Shown here in pieces: positions 25,758-33,432 of a stretch of DNA of 64,000 nucleotides. This DNA is from CAMFKD01 sp964436955 (lineage in GTDB: Bacteria; Chlamydiota; Chlamydiia; Chlamydiales; JAJFMA01): assembly GCA_964436955.1 (NCBI GenBank), contig CAYTFC010000004.1, forward strand, positions 1 to 64,000, read 5' to 3'. The first letter of the stretch is position 1; every line of letters starts with the position of its first letter. Position numbers and translations under genes: made by a program. A model generated the notes under the pieces. That model was given only the letters and a program-made list of their open reading frames with translations. It searched no databases and was not told the DNA's origin.

Positions 25758-25785
25758 AAATAGGGAAACAGCTGTTTCCCTATTT
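25758..25785. promoter_or_regulatory. 28-bp perfect palindrome with GAAACAGCTGTTTC core
   Basis: Both 14-bp halves (AAATAGGGAAACAG and its complement) match without error and have no loop. It lies about 165 bp upstream of the DUF1064 start and just past the lipoprotein stop. The central 14 bp equal the palindrome at 6302-6315 upstream of the portal operon. A dimeric repressor site is the simplest reading; cruciform or terminator roles are also possible. Confidence 0.5.
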
Positions 25786-25812
25786 AGAATGACGGCTGCT
25801 GCTTAGAGAATT

Positions 25813-26016
25813 CTAATTATCAGAATCATCTTGAGGAGTAGGTAAGCCCTTCATTCTGGGACCTTCGCTACTTCTTTTAGAGCTTGGAGCATTTCTAGTC
25901 GCTACAATACCCTTCATGCGCGGTCCTTCAGGGATATTTTGATAATCGTAAGTTTGACAACAGCATCCTTGAAGAATGGGTAGAAGTAAAAGAAGTAAGT
26001 GAGAAAATTTCGACAT
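25813..26016 (-). CDS. Small lipoprotein with EGPRMKG repeat
   Basis: A 67-residue predicted lipoprotein. The start MSKFSHLLLLLLPILQGC has a hydrophobic signal and a lipobox with Cys at about residue 18, followed by CCQ. The mature part carries two copies of EGPRMKG separated by about 20 residues, and an acidic tail. It follows AbiEii copy 2 by about 10 bp on the same strand. Small outer-membrane lipoproteins with simple repeats occur as phage spanins, but nothing here proves that. The signal and repeat are directly visible; the role is unknown. Confidence 0.6.
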   Translation of the reverse strand: MSKFSHLLLLLLPILQGCCCQTYDYQNIPEGPRMKGIVATRNAPSSKRSSEGPRMKGLPTPQDDSDN

Positions 26017-26025
26017 AAGCAGTCC

Positions 26026-26898
26026 TCATTTTTGATGCTCTATAAGATTGGTATTTAATCGAAGCCAATCGTTAATCTTCATTAGAACCTGAGAAATGTC
26101 AATGGGTAGGTTGGCTAAATTCTCTGCACGCAAATTTTTTAGATACTCGCTCCAGAAATTTTGCATTCTCGACATCTCGTCCTTCTCATATGCAATCGGC
26201 AAAGAAAGGACGGTCTCCCGATGCTCGAATACCGTGCGTATAATCCCTTCTAAATTAAGGAATAGCGGCAATTGTGAAGAGGATATCATGGAATAAAGGT
26301 CGTGAAAGTCTTTCATGCGGCTATTAAAGGACCCTCGATGGACAATCGTCTCTAATTTTTCAGCAAAAATAAACTCCTTTGGATAGCAAGATAGCTTTAC
26401 ACTGCTTTCAAAAAGAATGCCTCTAGAAGATGTAGTAAGAGGAATCGAATATTCAATAGGTTCTACAACGTCTCCAAAGCCAATATCTATAGCAACTTTA
26501 AACCTAATATTGCCAAAATATGCAATCATCGCTACTTCAGCTCCTGGATATCCCATATGAGGATGGGCCAGTTCGCTTACTTTAAGCTCTTGAAAGATAA
26601 ATCCATCTTTAAGGTCAATGCTTGCGATTTCCTCAAAAATATTCCTTGATTCTCCAACTCCATTACTCAAGCTTTGTGCGAGAAAATCGAGATCGCTTGT
26701 TTCTCTCCCAATTTCGATATATTTGGAGAGAAGAATACCGCCTTTTAAGACAAAATGCTCACGGAAATTCGACTTAGCCAAACGCACGAGAAAGCGCTCA
26801 AGTGTGAGATTCTGCCAAAGATCAGCGGGATCTCGATTTTTTTCTTTCGCGATAGCTCGCAGTTTTGCTTTAAATGATTTTTCTAAATCCGACGTCAT
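26026..26898 (-). CDS. abiEii: AbiEii-type nucleotidyltransferase toxin (copy 2)
   Basis: A 290-residue paralogue of the toxin at 20388-21248. It shares ERFLVRLAKS, REHFVLKGG, SDLDFLAQSL, SCYPKEFIFAEKLETIVHRG and MKDFHDLYSM. At the nucleotidyltransferase motif it reads KGGILL where copy 1 has KGGSLL, replacing the Ser/Thr that usually follows the Gly pair. This could lower activity or change specificity. It overlaps the antitoxin gene by 4 bp. The divergence across the whole length argues against a recent tandem duplication. Confidence 0.85.
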   Translation of the reverse strand: MTSDLEKSFKAKLRAIAKEKNRDPADLWQNLTLERFLVRLAKSNFREHFVLKGGILLSKYIEIGRETSDLDFLAQSLSNGVGESRNIFEEIASIDLKDGFIFQELKVSELAHPHMGYPGAEVAMIAYFGNIRFKVAIDIGFGDVVEPIEYSIPLTTSSRGILFESSVKLSCYPKEFIFAEKLETIVHRGSFNSRMKDFHDLYSMISSSQLPLFLNLEGIIRTVFEHRETVLSLPIAYEKDEMSRMQNFWSEYLKNLRAENLANLPIDISQVLMKINDWLRLNTNLIEHQK

Positions 26899-27488
26899 GT
26901 TGTATAAGATAAAATGTATGGGGTGATGTTTACACGCAAAGTCTTTGCATATGCGCCAAGTTTTTTAGGGTCTGGCTTATATTTAGTGTTCTGAAAATAT
27001 CTCTGAATTGCTTTTATTGCAATTTCCTTGCTCAGATAGCGAAACGCATCAACAATACAACGCTCTCTATCAAAAATATGGACGTTATATTCACCTAAAG
27101 CAATTTCGATTCTTCCGAGCTCAGTATTACGCATTCTGACGATTCTGGTATTGGGTCGCTTTGAAGGATGGGATTCATGGGGTACTGCAATCCAGATTTC
27201 TCGCATAATCTGATCCGTCAAATCGTAGTAACAAAGCGCAGAAATCAAACAGATGACCCCATCAGGAATGCTCGCTGCAACCAATGCTAAGTTTTCCCAC
27301 TGAAACTCAACTTCTGGTTCATATTGAGCAAAGCGGTAAGCTCCTGGATAAATCCTTTCTAAAGTGCCTTTTTTCACTAAATAAGCTAGTGCATGCCTTG
27401 GGACATCCTGTTTTTCTGCATCTGCTGCTGTAAAAAAAGGAACGTTAAGAAACGGATCTAATTGCTTCATATATTTTGATTGTCTCAT
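26895..27488 (-). CDS. abiEi: AbiEi-type antitoxin and autoregulator (copy 2)
   Basis: A 197-residue paralogue of the antitoxin at 21245-21841, sharing PDGVICLISALCYYDLTDQI, the IFDRERCIVDAFRYL segment and the LRVNITPYI C-terminus. The N-terminal winged helix differs more (VPRHALAYLVKKGTLERIYPG), as expected if it reads a slightly different operator. The operator-like repeat 27494-27547 sits just upstream. The Cus block begins 288 bp away on the opposite strand, so a shared bidirectional regulatory region is possible. Confidence 0.85.
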   Translation of the reverse strand: MRQSKYMKQLDPFLNVPFFTAADAEKQDVPRHALAYLVKKGTLERIYPGAYRFAQYEPEVEFQWENLALVAASIPDGVICLISALCYYDLTDQIMREIWIAVPHESHPSKRPNTRIVRMRNTELGRIEIALGEYNVHIFDRERCIVDAFRYLSKEIAIKAIQRYFQNTKYKPDPKKLGAYAKTLRVNITPYILSYTT

Positions 27489-27493
27489 TTCTT

Positions 27494-27547
27494 AAATCTA
27501 CAAAATCTACCCGTTTAAGTCAAATGGGTTGTTCTTGAAGAATTTAT
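27494..27547. promoter_or_regulatory. Operator-like repeat with ACCC-N13-GGGT core (copy 2)
   Basis: The core ACCCGTTTAAGTCAAATGGGT lies within a segment that aligns with 6583-6638 along its full length with one indel (shared TGGGTTG, TTG, AGAATT). It is less symmetric than the site at 21848-21896 but has the same 13-bp spacing. Confidence 0.6.
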
Positions 27548-27775
27548 CGTTGACGTCAAATCAAAAAAGACTTTATAAGACAAGTAAGGAATATGCACAA
27601 AGAATTTTAATATTTGATGCAATGATAGCGTTTGTCATTGATTTTCAAAGACATGCATACTCATGGTTTTATAAATGAGCGGTCAAAATCAAGCAAATTT
27701 GGGGGAAATCGCCGCTATTAAGGGAAGCGCCGCCCTTGATGCCTCTTGCCAAAAACATAGCTATAGGCGCGATAT
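27548..27775. promoter_or_regulatory. Divergent region ahead of the copper block
   Basis: This spacer contains TTGACGTCAA (a 10-bp palindrome near 27553) and, near 27718-27740, AAGGG-N8-CCCTT, a short G+C-rich hairpin. It must hold the promoter for the cus-like operon. No clear -35/-10 pair can be called by eye. Confidence 0.35.
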
Positions 27776-29071
27776 ATGATTAAGACTATAGGTTTTGGGC
27801 TACTTCTTTTACTTTGTTCATTAAGAACATTTTGTATTGCTGACGACAATATCAATTTTTCTCCTCTTCAATTGAATGTTCTAGTAGATGAAGTCATTCG
27901 TCGAAATCCAAATCTTGATGCAACGCGTTTAAGAATTCAAGCTGCACATGAAGTTGTTCACAGAGTACAGGTGCTTGACGATCCTCAAGTAATGATCACG
28001 TCTGATCAAAATAAATTTCATAAGACTAGTGACTTTACCCCTATGATGGACTATGAGATTAGCCAGGTGATTCCCTTCCCTGGCAAGCTGCGCTTGAAGG
28101 GAGAAATTGCACGGCAAGTCATGTTACAGCAACAGAGCATACAAATTACGACCTATCGCGAGCTCATTCGACAAACCAAATTACTTTACTATCAATTATA
28201 TACTAATGCTGTTTCTATAAGAATTAATACAGATAATTCTAGCCTTGTTAATGCGCTAATTGAAGATAGCATGGCACTGTATCGATCTGGAAAAGGAGAA
28301 TATGTAGATACAATTAAGATGCAGTTAGAGCTACAAATGCTAGAAGAACAGCGTCTCATGCTTGAATCTGAAAAAGTAATGTTCAAGAGTATGCTAAATG
28401 CTTTATTGAATCGTTCTCCCAATGAAGCTTTAGGTGACCCGATAGCCTCTTTTACCAAACCATTTCAACTCTCATACATTCAAGCCGAATCAATTGCCTT
28501 AACTTCGCGATCAGAACTTCATCGAATGCAAGCGATGGTCATGGAACAGGAAAAAATGGCGCAGCTAGCACGCCGTAACTACTATCCCGACTTCGAATTG
28601 GGTGTAGCATATGAAAGAATGAATAATAATTTTGATGGTCATGTCGATGATGCCATAATGTTCAAGGTAGGGTTTAATCTTCCGATTTGGATTCCAGAAA
28701 AACAAGCAAGAGAAGTGCGTGAGGCACGTGCTAATGCTTTTGCGAACCAGAAGGAATTGGAAGGGATGAAAGCCATGATCTCCGGAAAATTGAAGGAGCT
28801 ACTTGCGAAACTCAAATCTACTGATGATAAAATTTCTCTCTATAGAGATGGAATTTTACCAAAGGTCAAAGAAGCATTCTCAGCATTGCTCTCTTCCTTC
28901 CGTTCTGGTGAAGGAAAGTTTGTGCTTCTGCTCGATACATGGAGACAAGCGTTTAATGCTGAACTTGAGTATGAACGATTTCTTTCAGAGCGCGAAATCA
29001 TCATAGCAGAACTAGAGCGTGCAATGGGTATGACATTGGAGGAGATCTTATGCGACTATACGATGCGATAA
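27776..29071 (+). CDS. cusC: CusC-like outer membrane efflux protein
   Basis: A 431-residue TolC-family channel with signal peptide MIKTIGFGLLLLLCSLRTF. It has two OEP repeats, with helices around NPNLDATRLRIQAAHEVVH and ALTSRSELHRMQAMVMEQEK and the strand-rich insert YYPDFELGVAYERM. It is the first gene of the plus-strand copper block and overlaps the adaptor gene by 22 bp. Sequence phrases differ from the czcC at 7 kb, so the two channels are separate lineages rather than a duplication. Copper/silver specificity comes from the partner CusA. Confidence 0.82.
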   Translation: MIKTIGFGLLLLLCSLRTFCIADDNINFSPLQLNVLVDEVIRRNPNLDATRLRIQAAHEVVHRVQVLDDPQVMITSDQNKFHKTSDFTPMMDYEISQVIPFPGKLRLKGEIARQVMLQQQSIQITTYRELIRQTKLLYYQLYTNAVSIRINTDNSSLVNALIEDSMALYRSGKGEYVDTIKMQLELQMLEEQRLMLESEKVMFKSMLNALLNRSPNEALGDPIASFTKPFQLSYIQAESIALTSRSELHRMQAMVMEQEKMAQLARRNYYPDFELGVAYERMNNNFDGHVDDAIMFKVGFNLPIWIPEKQAREVREARANAFANQKELEGMKAMISGKLKELLAKLKSTDDKISLYRDGILPKVKEAFSALLSSFRSGEGKFVLLLDTWRQAFNAELEYERFLSEREIIIAELERAMGMTLEEILCDYTMR

Positions 29072-30237
29072 AAGGTGTGATCGTAGCGTTTTTTATGGCG
29101 ATTACGGTTATAAGCTGCCAATCCGAGCAAAAACCACAGGAGCAGAAATCAGAGCGGAGCGATAAATCTACAAGTATGTCGAATATGGAAGACATGCCTC
29201 CTCCGGGATATGTGGAAGTGAAGATCGATCCGCAGCGTATCCAACTCTTTGGAGTGCGTACAGAAAAAATTATTTCTCGAGAAATAAACAAGTCTATTCG
29301 TGCTGTGGGCATTGTTGCTGCTGATGAAAGGCGTGTCGCAAATGTTCAAACAAAGTTTAGTGGATGGATTGTCGATCTCTATGTGAACTTCACCAACCAG
29401 ACTGTCAATCAAGGAGAGCCTTTATTTTCTGTCTATAGCCCCGCTCTTCTTGCCACTCAAGAAGAATACATAATCGCGAAGAAAGGTTCAAAGAATCAAC
29501 TTAAAGGGACTTTTGGTGAGGAATACTCCCGCACAAATCAGAAACTTCTTGAATCAGTCAGGCAACGCTTAGAATTATGGGATATTCCCCAAGAAGAAAT
29601 AGATCGTTTAGATCGACAAGCTATCCCCATGAAAACGCTTACCATCCGTTCTCCTATCAATGGAATTGTGTTACAGAAAAATGCTTTTGCTGGGATGAAT
29701 GTTGAACCAGGCATGAATATCTTTACTGTTGCCGATCTTTCTCACGTTTGGGTATTGGCGGATATTTTTGAACAAGATATCGCCTCTATTCGCATTGGGC
29801 AGCAAGCAACTTTGACAATGAATGCTTATCCTGGAAGAACTTTCGAGGGACAAGTTGATTTTATTAATTATGTCCTTGATCAAACGACGCGAACGACAAA
29901 GCTTCGCTTTGATTTCAATAATACGGAAATGCTTTTGAAACCAGGCATGTACGGGGTTATTGAGTTAACGATCCCGATAGGATTTGTATTGGCTCTTCCT
30001 GAAGCAGCAGTTATCGACACCGGAACAAAAAAAATTGTATTCATTGAAAAAACACCAGGTTTTTACAGACCTATTGAAGTACAACTAGGCGCCAAAGGAG
30101 GAGGCTACTATCAGGTTTTAAAAGGTTTAAATGAAAATGACTTAGTGGTAACGAGCTCCCAATTTTTGATGGATTCAGAGAGTCGGATCCAAGCCACTGG
30201 AGGGGGAATGCAAGGAATGGAGATGGATAAAAAATGA
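29050..30237 (+). CDS. cusB: CusB-like periplasmic adaptor lipoprotein
   Basis: A 395-residue adaptor. The start at 29050 has GGAGGAG just upstream. The N-terminus is a lipoprotein signal (AFFMAITVISC) followed by a Met-containing linker (STSMSNMEDM), suitable for Cu(I). The core has PGYVEVKIDPQRIQLFGVRT, KFSGWIVDLYVNFTNQTVNQ and SPINGIVLQKNAFAGMNVEP, typical of CusB. A C-terminal Met-rich tail (GGGMQGMEMDKK) is present. No separate cusF gene is seen. It is coupled to cusA by a 4-bp overlap. Confidence 0.87.
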   Translation: MRLYDAIKGVIVAFFMAITVISCQSEQKPQEQKSERSDKSTSMSNMEDMPPPGYVEVKIDPQRIQLFGVRTEKIISREINKSIRAVGIVAADERRVANVQTKFSGWIVDLYVNFTNQTVNQGEPLFSVYSPALLATQEEYIIAKKGSKNQLKGTFGEEYSRTNQKLLESVRQRLELWDIPQEEIDRLDRQAIPMKTLTIRSPINGIVLQKNAFAGMNVEPGMNIFTVADLSHVWVLADIFEQDIASIRIGQQATLTMNAYPGRTFEGQVDFINYVLDQTTRTTKLRFDFNNTEMLLKPGMYGVIELTIPIGFVLALPEAAVIDTGTKKIVFIEKTPGFYRPIEVQLGAKGGGYYQVLKGLNENDLVVTSSQFLMDSESRIQATGGGMQGMEMDKK

Positions 30238-33200
30238 TCGCTTCCATTATTGAGTTCTGCGCAAGGAATCGTTTCATTGTTGTGATTTGTACAGCATTGA
30301 TATTGCTTTGGTCTGCCTGGGCGATTCATAAAAGCCCCATCGACGCTCTCCCCGATTTATCAGATACGCAGGTCATCATTTTTACTGAATGGATGGGACG
30401 AAGTCCAAATTTGATCGAAGATCAGATTACTTATCCCCTTGTGACGACTTTTCTTGGAGCTCCCAAAGTCAAACTCGTGCGTGGCTTTACAATGTTTGGC
30501 ATGTCTTTTGTCTATGTTATCTTTGAAGATGGCACAGACATCTATTGGGCCAGAAGCCGTACTTTGGAATATTTATCTAAAATGCAAGGCAGGCTGCCGC
30601 CTGGAGTTACGCCTCAAATGGGTCCTGATGCTACAGGTGTGGGTTGGGTCTTTGAATATGCTTTGGTCGATGAGTCTGGAAAATACTCCTTGCAGGAACT
30701 TCGCAGCTTTCAAGATTGGTATTTGCGCTACTGGTTGACTTCTGTACCAGGAGTTGCGGAAGTAGCCAGCGTTGGAGGATATGAGAAAGAATACCAAGTG
30801 GAAATCGATCCCGTTAAATTGCAAGCTTTCGAACTCTCCTTAGCCGACGTTAAGCAAGCTATTGACCAATCAAATTTAGATGTGGGTGGGCGCGTCATCG
30901 AGCTTGCGGAACATGAATATGCGGTTAGAGGACGAGGTTATATTACAGATAAAACCATGCTTGAAAAAGTTGTGGTCGGAACAGATGGTAAAGGAACACC
31001 AATTTTAATCAAAGACATTGCCCATGTGCAAATTGGCGGCAATATCCGACGGGGTTTAGTTGAATTAGATGGTGAAGGGGAAGTGGTCGGCGGCATTGTT
31101 GTGATGCGCTATGGAGAAAATGCGAGAGAGGTGATCAATCGCATTAAGGCAAAACTTGAAGAAATGGCCTCATCATTCCCACCAGGCGTTAAACTCATTA
31201 CGACTTATGATCGCTCCGGACTCATCGAACATTCAATGGCAACACTTTCTGAGGCGCTAATTGAAGAAATTATCATCGTCTCAATCATCATTATGCTCTT
31301 TCTGTTTCACTTTAGATCAACACTTGTCGCCATTATCACCCTTCCTATAGCTGTAATGGTCTCATTTATCCCGATGTTTTATCAAAGTCTGACTGTAAAC
31401 ATCATGTCACTCGCCGGAATTATTATTGCTATCGGTGACGTTGTAGATGCTGCAGTTGTTATGACAGAAAATGCACATACTAAACTGGAAGCGGCAAACG
31501 GACAAGGGGATAGAAATGAAATTATCATCCAAGCTGCCAAAGAGATTGGGCCAAGTATCTTTGCTACTCTATTAGTGACAGTGATTGCATTTTTGCCTGT
31601 TTTCACTTTGCAAGCTCAAGAAGGACGACTTTTCTCTCCACTAGCATTTACTAAAACATACGCGGTCGCTTTTGGAGCTATTTTAGGCATCACATTAGTC
31701 CCTGCACTAATGGTCACCTTTATCCGCGGTAAAATTAGACCTGCCATGAAAAACCCGATTAATCGCTGGATGGTAGCTATTTATCGACCGCTCCTGAATT
31801 TCTGTGTGAAATTCCGTTATCTTGTTGTTGTTCTTGCTATTATAGGTTCATTAATCACTATCCCTGTTTTTATGCGTCTCGGTTCTGAATTCATGCCACC
31901 TCTAGATGAAGAAACCATTTTATTCATGCCGATCACAGTCCCTGGCATTTCCATAGAGGCCGCAAAGGAACTCCTTCAACTTCAAGACAAAATTTTAAAA
32001 TCTTTCCCAGAGGTAGAAAGAGTATTTGGTAAAGCAGGAAGAGCAGAAACCTCGACCGACCCTGCCCCACTTTCCATGACAGAAACGGTTGTGATGCTAA
32101 AGCCTAAATCCGAATGGCGTTCGGGGATGACCAAGGAAAAATTGGAAAAAGAAATGAATGAAGCTTTGAAAATCCCAGGCGTACAAAATGCCTTTACCAT
32201 GCCGATCAAAGCCCGTATTGATATGTTGACCACAGGAATTCGAACTCCTATTGGCATTAAAGTGTTTGGAACAGATCTTTTTAAAATCAATGAAATCGGC
32301 CAGGAGCTAGAAGGAATTCTCAAAATGGTGCCAGGCACGCGCAGTGTATATGCAGAACGAGAGATTGGAGGATTTTTTATCGATTTTATTCCGGATCGCG
32401 AAGCCATTGCGCGCTATGGCCTCAGGCTTATGGATGTTTTTGATGTGATTGAAACAGCCATCGGTGGTTTGGATGTTACCACCACCATTGAAGGGCGTGA
32501 GCGCTATAAAATTAATGTGCGTTATCCTCGCGATCTTCGCAATGATATTGAGAAATTACGCAATGTCCTTGTCCCTATTCCTAAGCAGCAAGGTGCACAA
32601 GGAGCGGGAATGAGTGGAGAAAAACAAGCGATGAGTGGAGGAAAAGTGGCGCAGGTTCCATTAACCCTTCTTGGAAAAGTCGAAGCCGTAATGGGTCCTC
32701 CCATGATCAAAGATGAAATGGCCTCCCTTAACGGCTGGGTCTATGTGGATATTGAAGGAAGAGATATTGGCGGCTATGTAAAGGAAGCAAAGGAAACGGT
32801 GAATAAGAATCTTAAACTTCCTCAAGGTTATTATCTCAAATGGACCGGGCAATATGAGTTTTTAGAGCGCATTCAGGCACTTATGCTATGGGTCGTTCCT
32901 CTTACGATTCTGCTTATTGCCATTATTCTATACTTTAATTTCAAAGGAATTGCTCAAACCCTCATCGTCATGCTTTCAGTCCCTTTTGCTGCAATCGGCG
33001 CAATCTGGCTGATGTATTCGCTAAGCTATAATACCTCTGTAGCTGTCTGGGTGGGAATGATTGCCTTATTGGGAATTGCAGCCCAAACTGCATCGATTAT
33101 GATGGTTTATTTAGAGGAAGGATATGAGAAGTGGAAAATAGAGGGGAAACTAACAACTGTTGCTGAACTTGAAACAATGACCGTTGAGCACGGGACTTAT

Positions 33201-33422
33201 AGGATTCGTCCTCTCATCATGGCAGTCGCTTTAAATATTTTTGGAATGCTACCCATTATCTGGAGCACTGGTGTTGGTTCGGATGTTGCTAAACGCATTG
33301 CAGTTCCTCTTTGGGGCGGTTTGCTCTCACTTACCTTTCTCACAATTTGCGTTATCCCTGCTATTTACGTCATTTGGCGAAGTTTTCATCTAAAAAAGAA
33401 GCCAACACAACCAAACACTTAA
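30234..33422 (+). CDS. cusA: CusA-like Cu(I)/Ag(I) RND efflux pump
   Basis: A 1062-residue HME-RND pump. The transmembrane-4 motif reads AIGDVVDAAVVMTENAH, which is the CusA form (no DFG as in CzcA). Other landmarks are GRSPNLIEDQITYPLVTTFL near the N-terminus, GSEFMPPLDEETILFMPIT in the second loop and LLGIAAQTASIMMVYLEEG in the C-terminal membrane part. It exports copper or silver from periplasm and cytoplasm through CusB and CusC. Length is typical. It is followed after 10 bp by a cation ATPase. Confidence 0.92.
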   Translation: MIASIIEFCARNRFIVVICTALILLWSAWAIHKSPIDALPDLSDTQVIIFTEWMGRSPNLIEDQITYPLVTTFLGAPKVKLVRGFTMFGMSFVYVIFEDGTDIYWARSRTLEYLSKMQGRLPPGVTPQMGPDATGVGWVFEYALVDESGKYSLQELRSFQDWYLRYWLTSVPGVAEVASVGGYEKEYQVEIDPVKLQAFELSLADVKQAIDQSNLDVGGRVIELAEHEYAVRGRGYITDKTMLEKVVVGTDGKGTPILIKDIAHVQIGGNIRRGLVELDGEGEVVGGIVVMRYGENAREVINRIKAKLEEMASSFPPGVKLITTYDRSGLIEHSMATLSEALIEEIIIVSIIIMLFLFHFRSTLVAIITLPIAVMVSFIPMFYQSLTVNIMSLAGIIIAIGDVVDAAVVMTENAHTKLEAANGQGDRNEIIIQAAKEIGPSIFATLLVTVIAFLPVFTLQAQEGRLFSPLAFTKTYAVAFGAILGITLVPALMVTFIRGKIRPAMKNPINRWMVAIYRPLLNFCVKFRYLVVVLAIIGSLITIPVFMRLGSEFMPPLDEETILFMPITVPGISIEAAKELLQLQDKILKSFPEVERVFGKAGRAETSTDPAPLSMTETVVMLKPKSEWRSGMTKEKLEKEMNEALKIPGVQNAFTMPIKARIDMLTTGIRTPIGIKVFGTDLFKINEIGQELEGILKMVPGTRSVYAEREIGGFFIDFIPDREAIARYGLRLMDVFDVIETAIGGLDVTTTIEGRERYKINVRYPRDLRNDIEKLRNVLVPIPKQQGAQGAGMSGEKQAMSGGKVAQVPLTLLGKVEAVMGPPMIKDEMASLNGWVYVDIEGRDIGGYVKEAKETVNKNLKLPQGYYLKWTGQYEFLERIQALMLWVVPLTILLIAIILYFNFKGIAQTLIVMLSVPFAAIGAIWLMYSLSYNTSVAVWVGMIALLGIAAQTASIMMVYLEEGYEKWKIEGKLTTVAELETMTVEHGTYRIRPLIMAVALNIFGMLPIIWSTGVGSDVAKRIAVPLWGGLLSLTFLTICVIPAIYVIWRSFHLKKKPTQPNT

Positions 33423-33432
33423 GGAGATGACG

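Noticed and set aside
33427..33432. ATG 33427 as the cation ATPase start
   Set aside because: It abuts the Shine-Dalgarno AAGGAG, too close for initiation; ATG 33433 has proper spacing.
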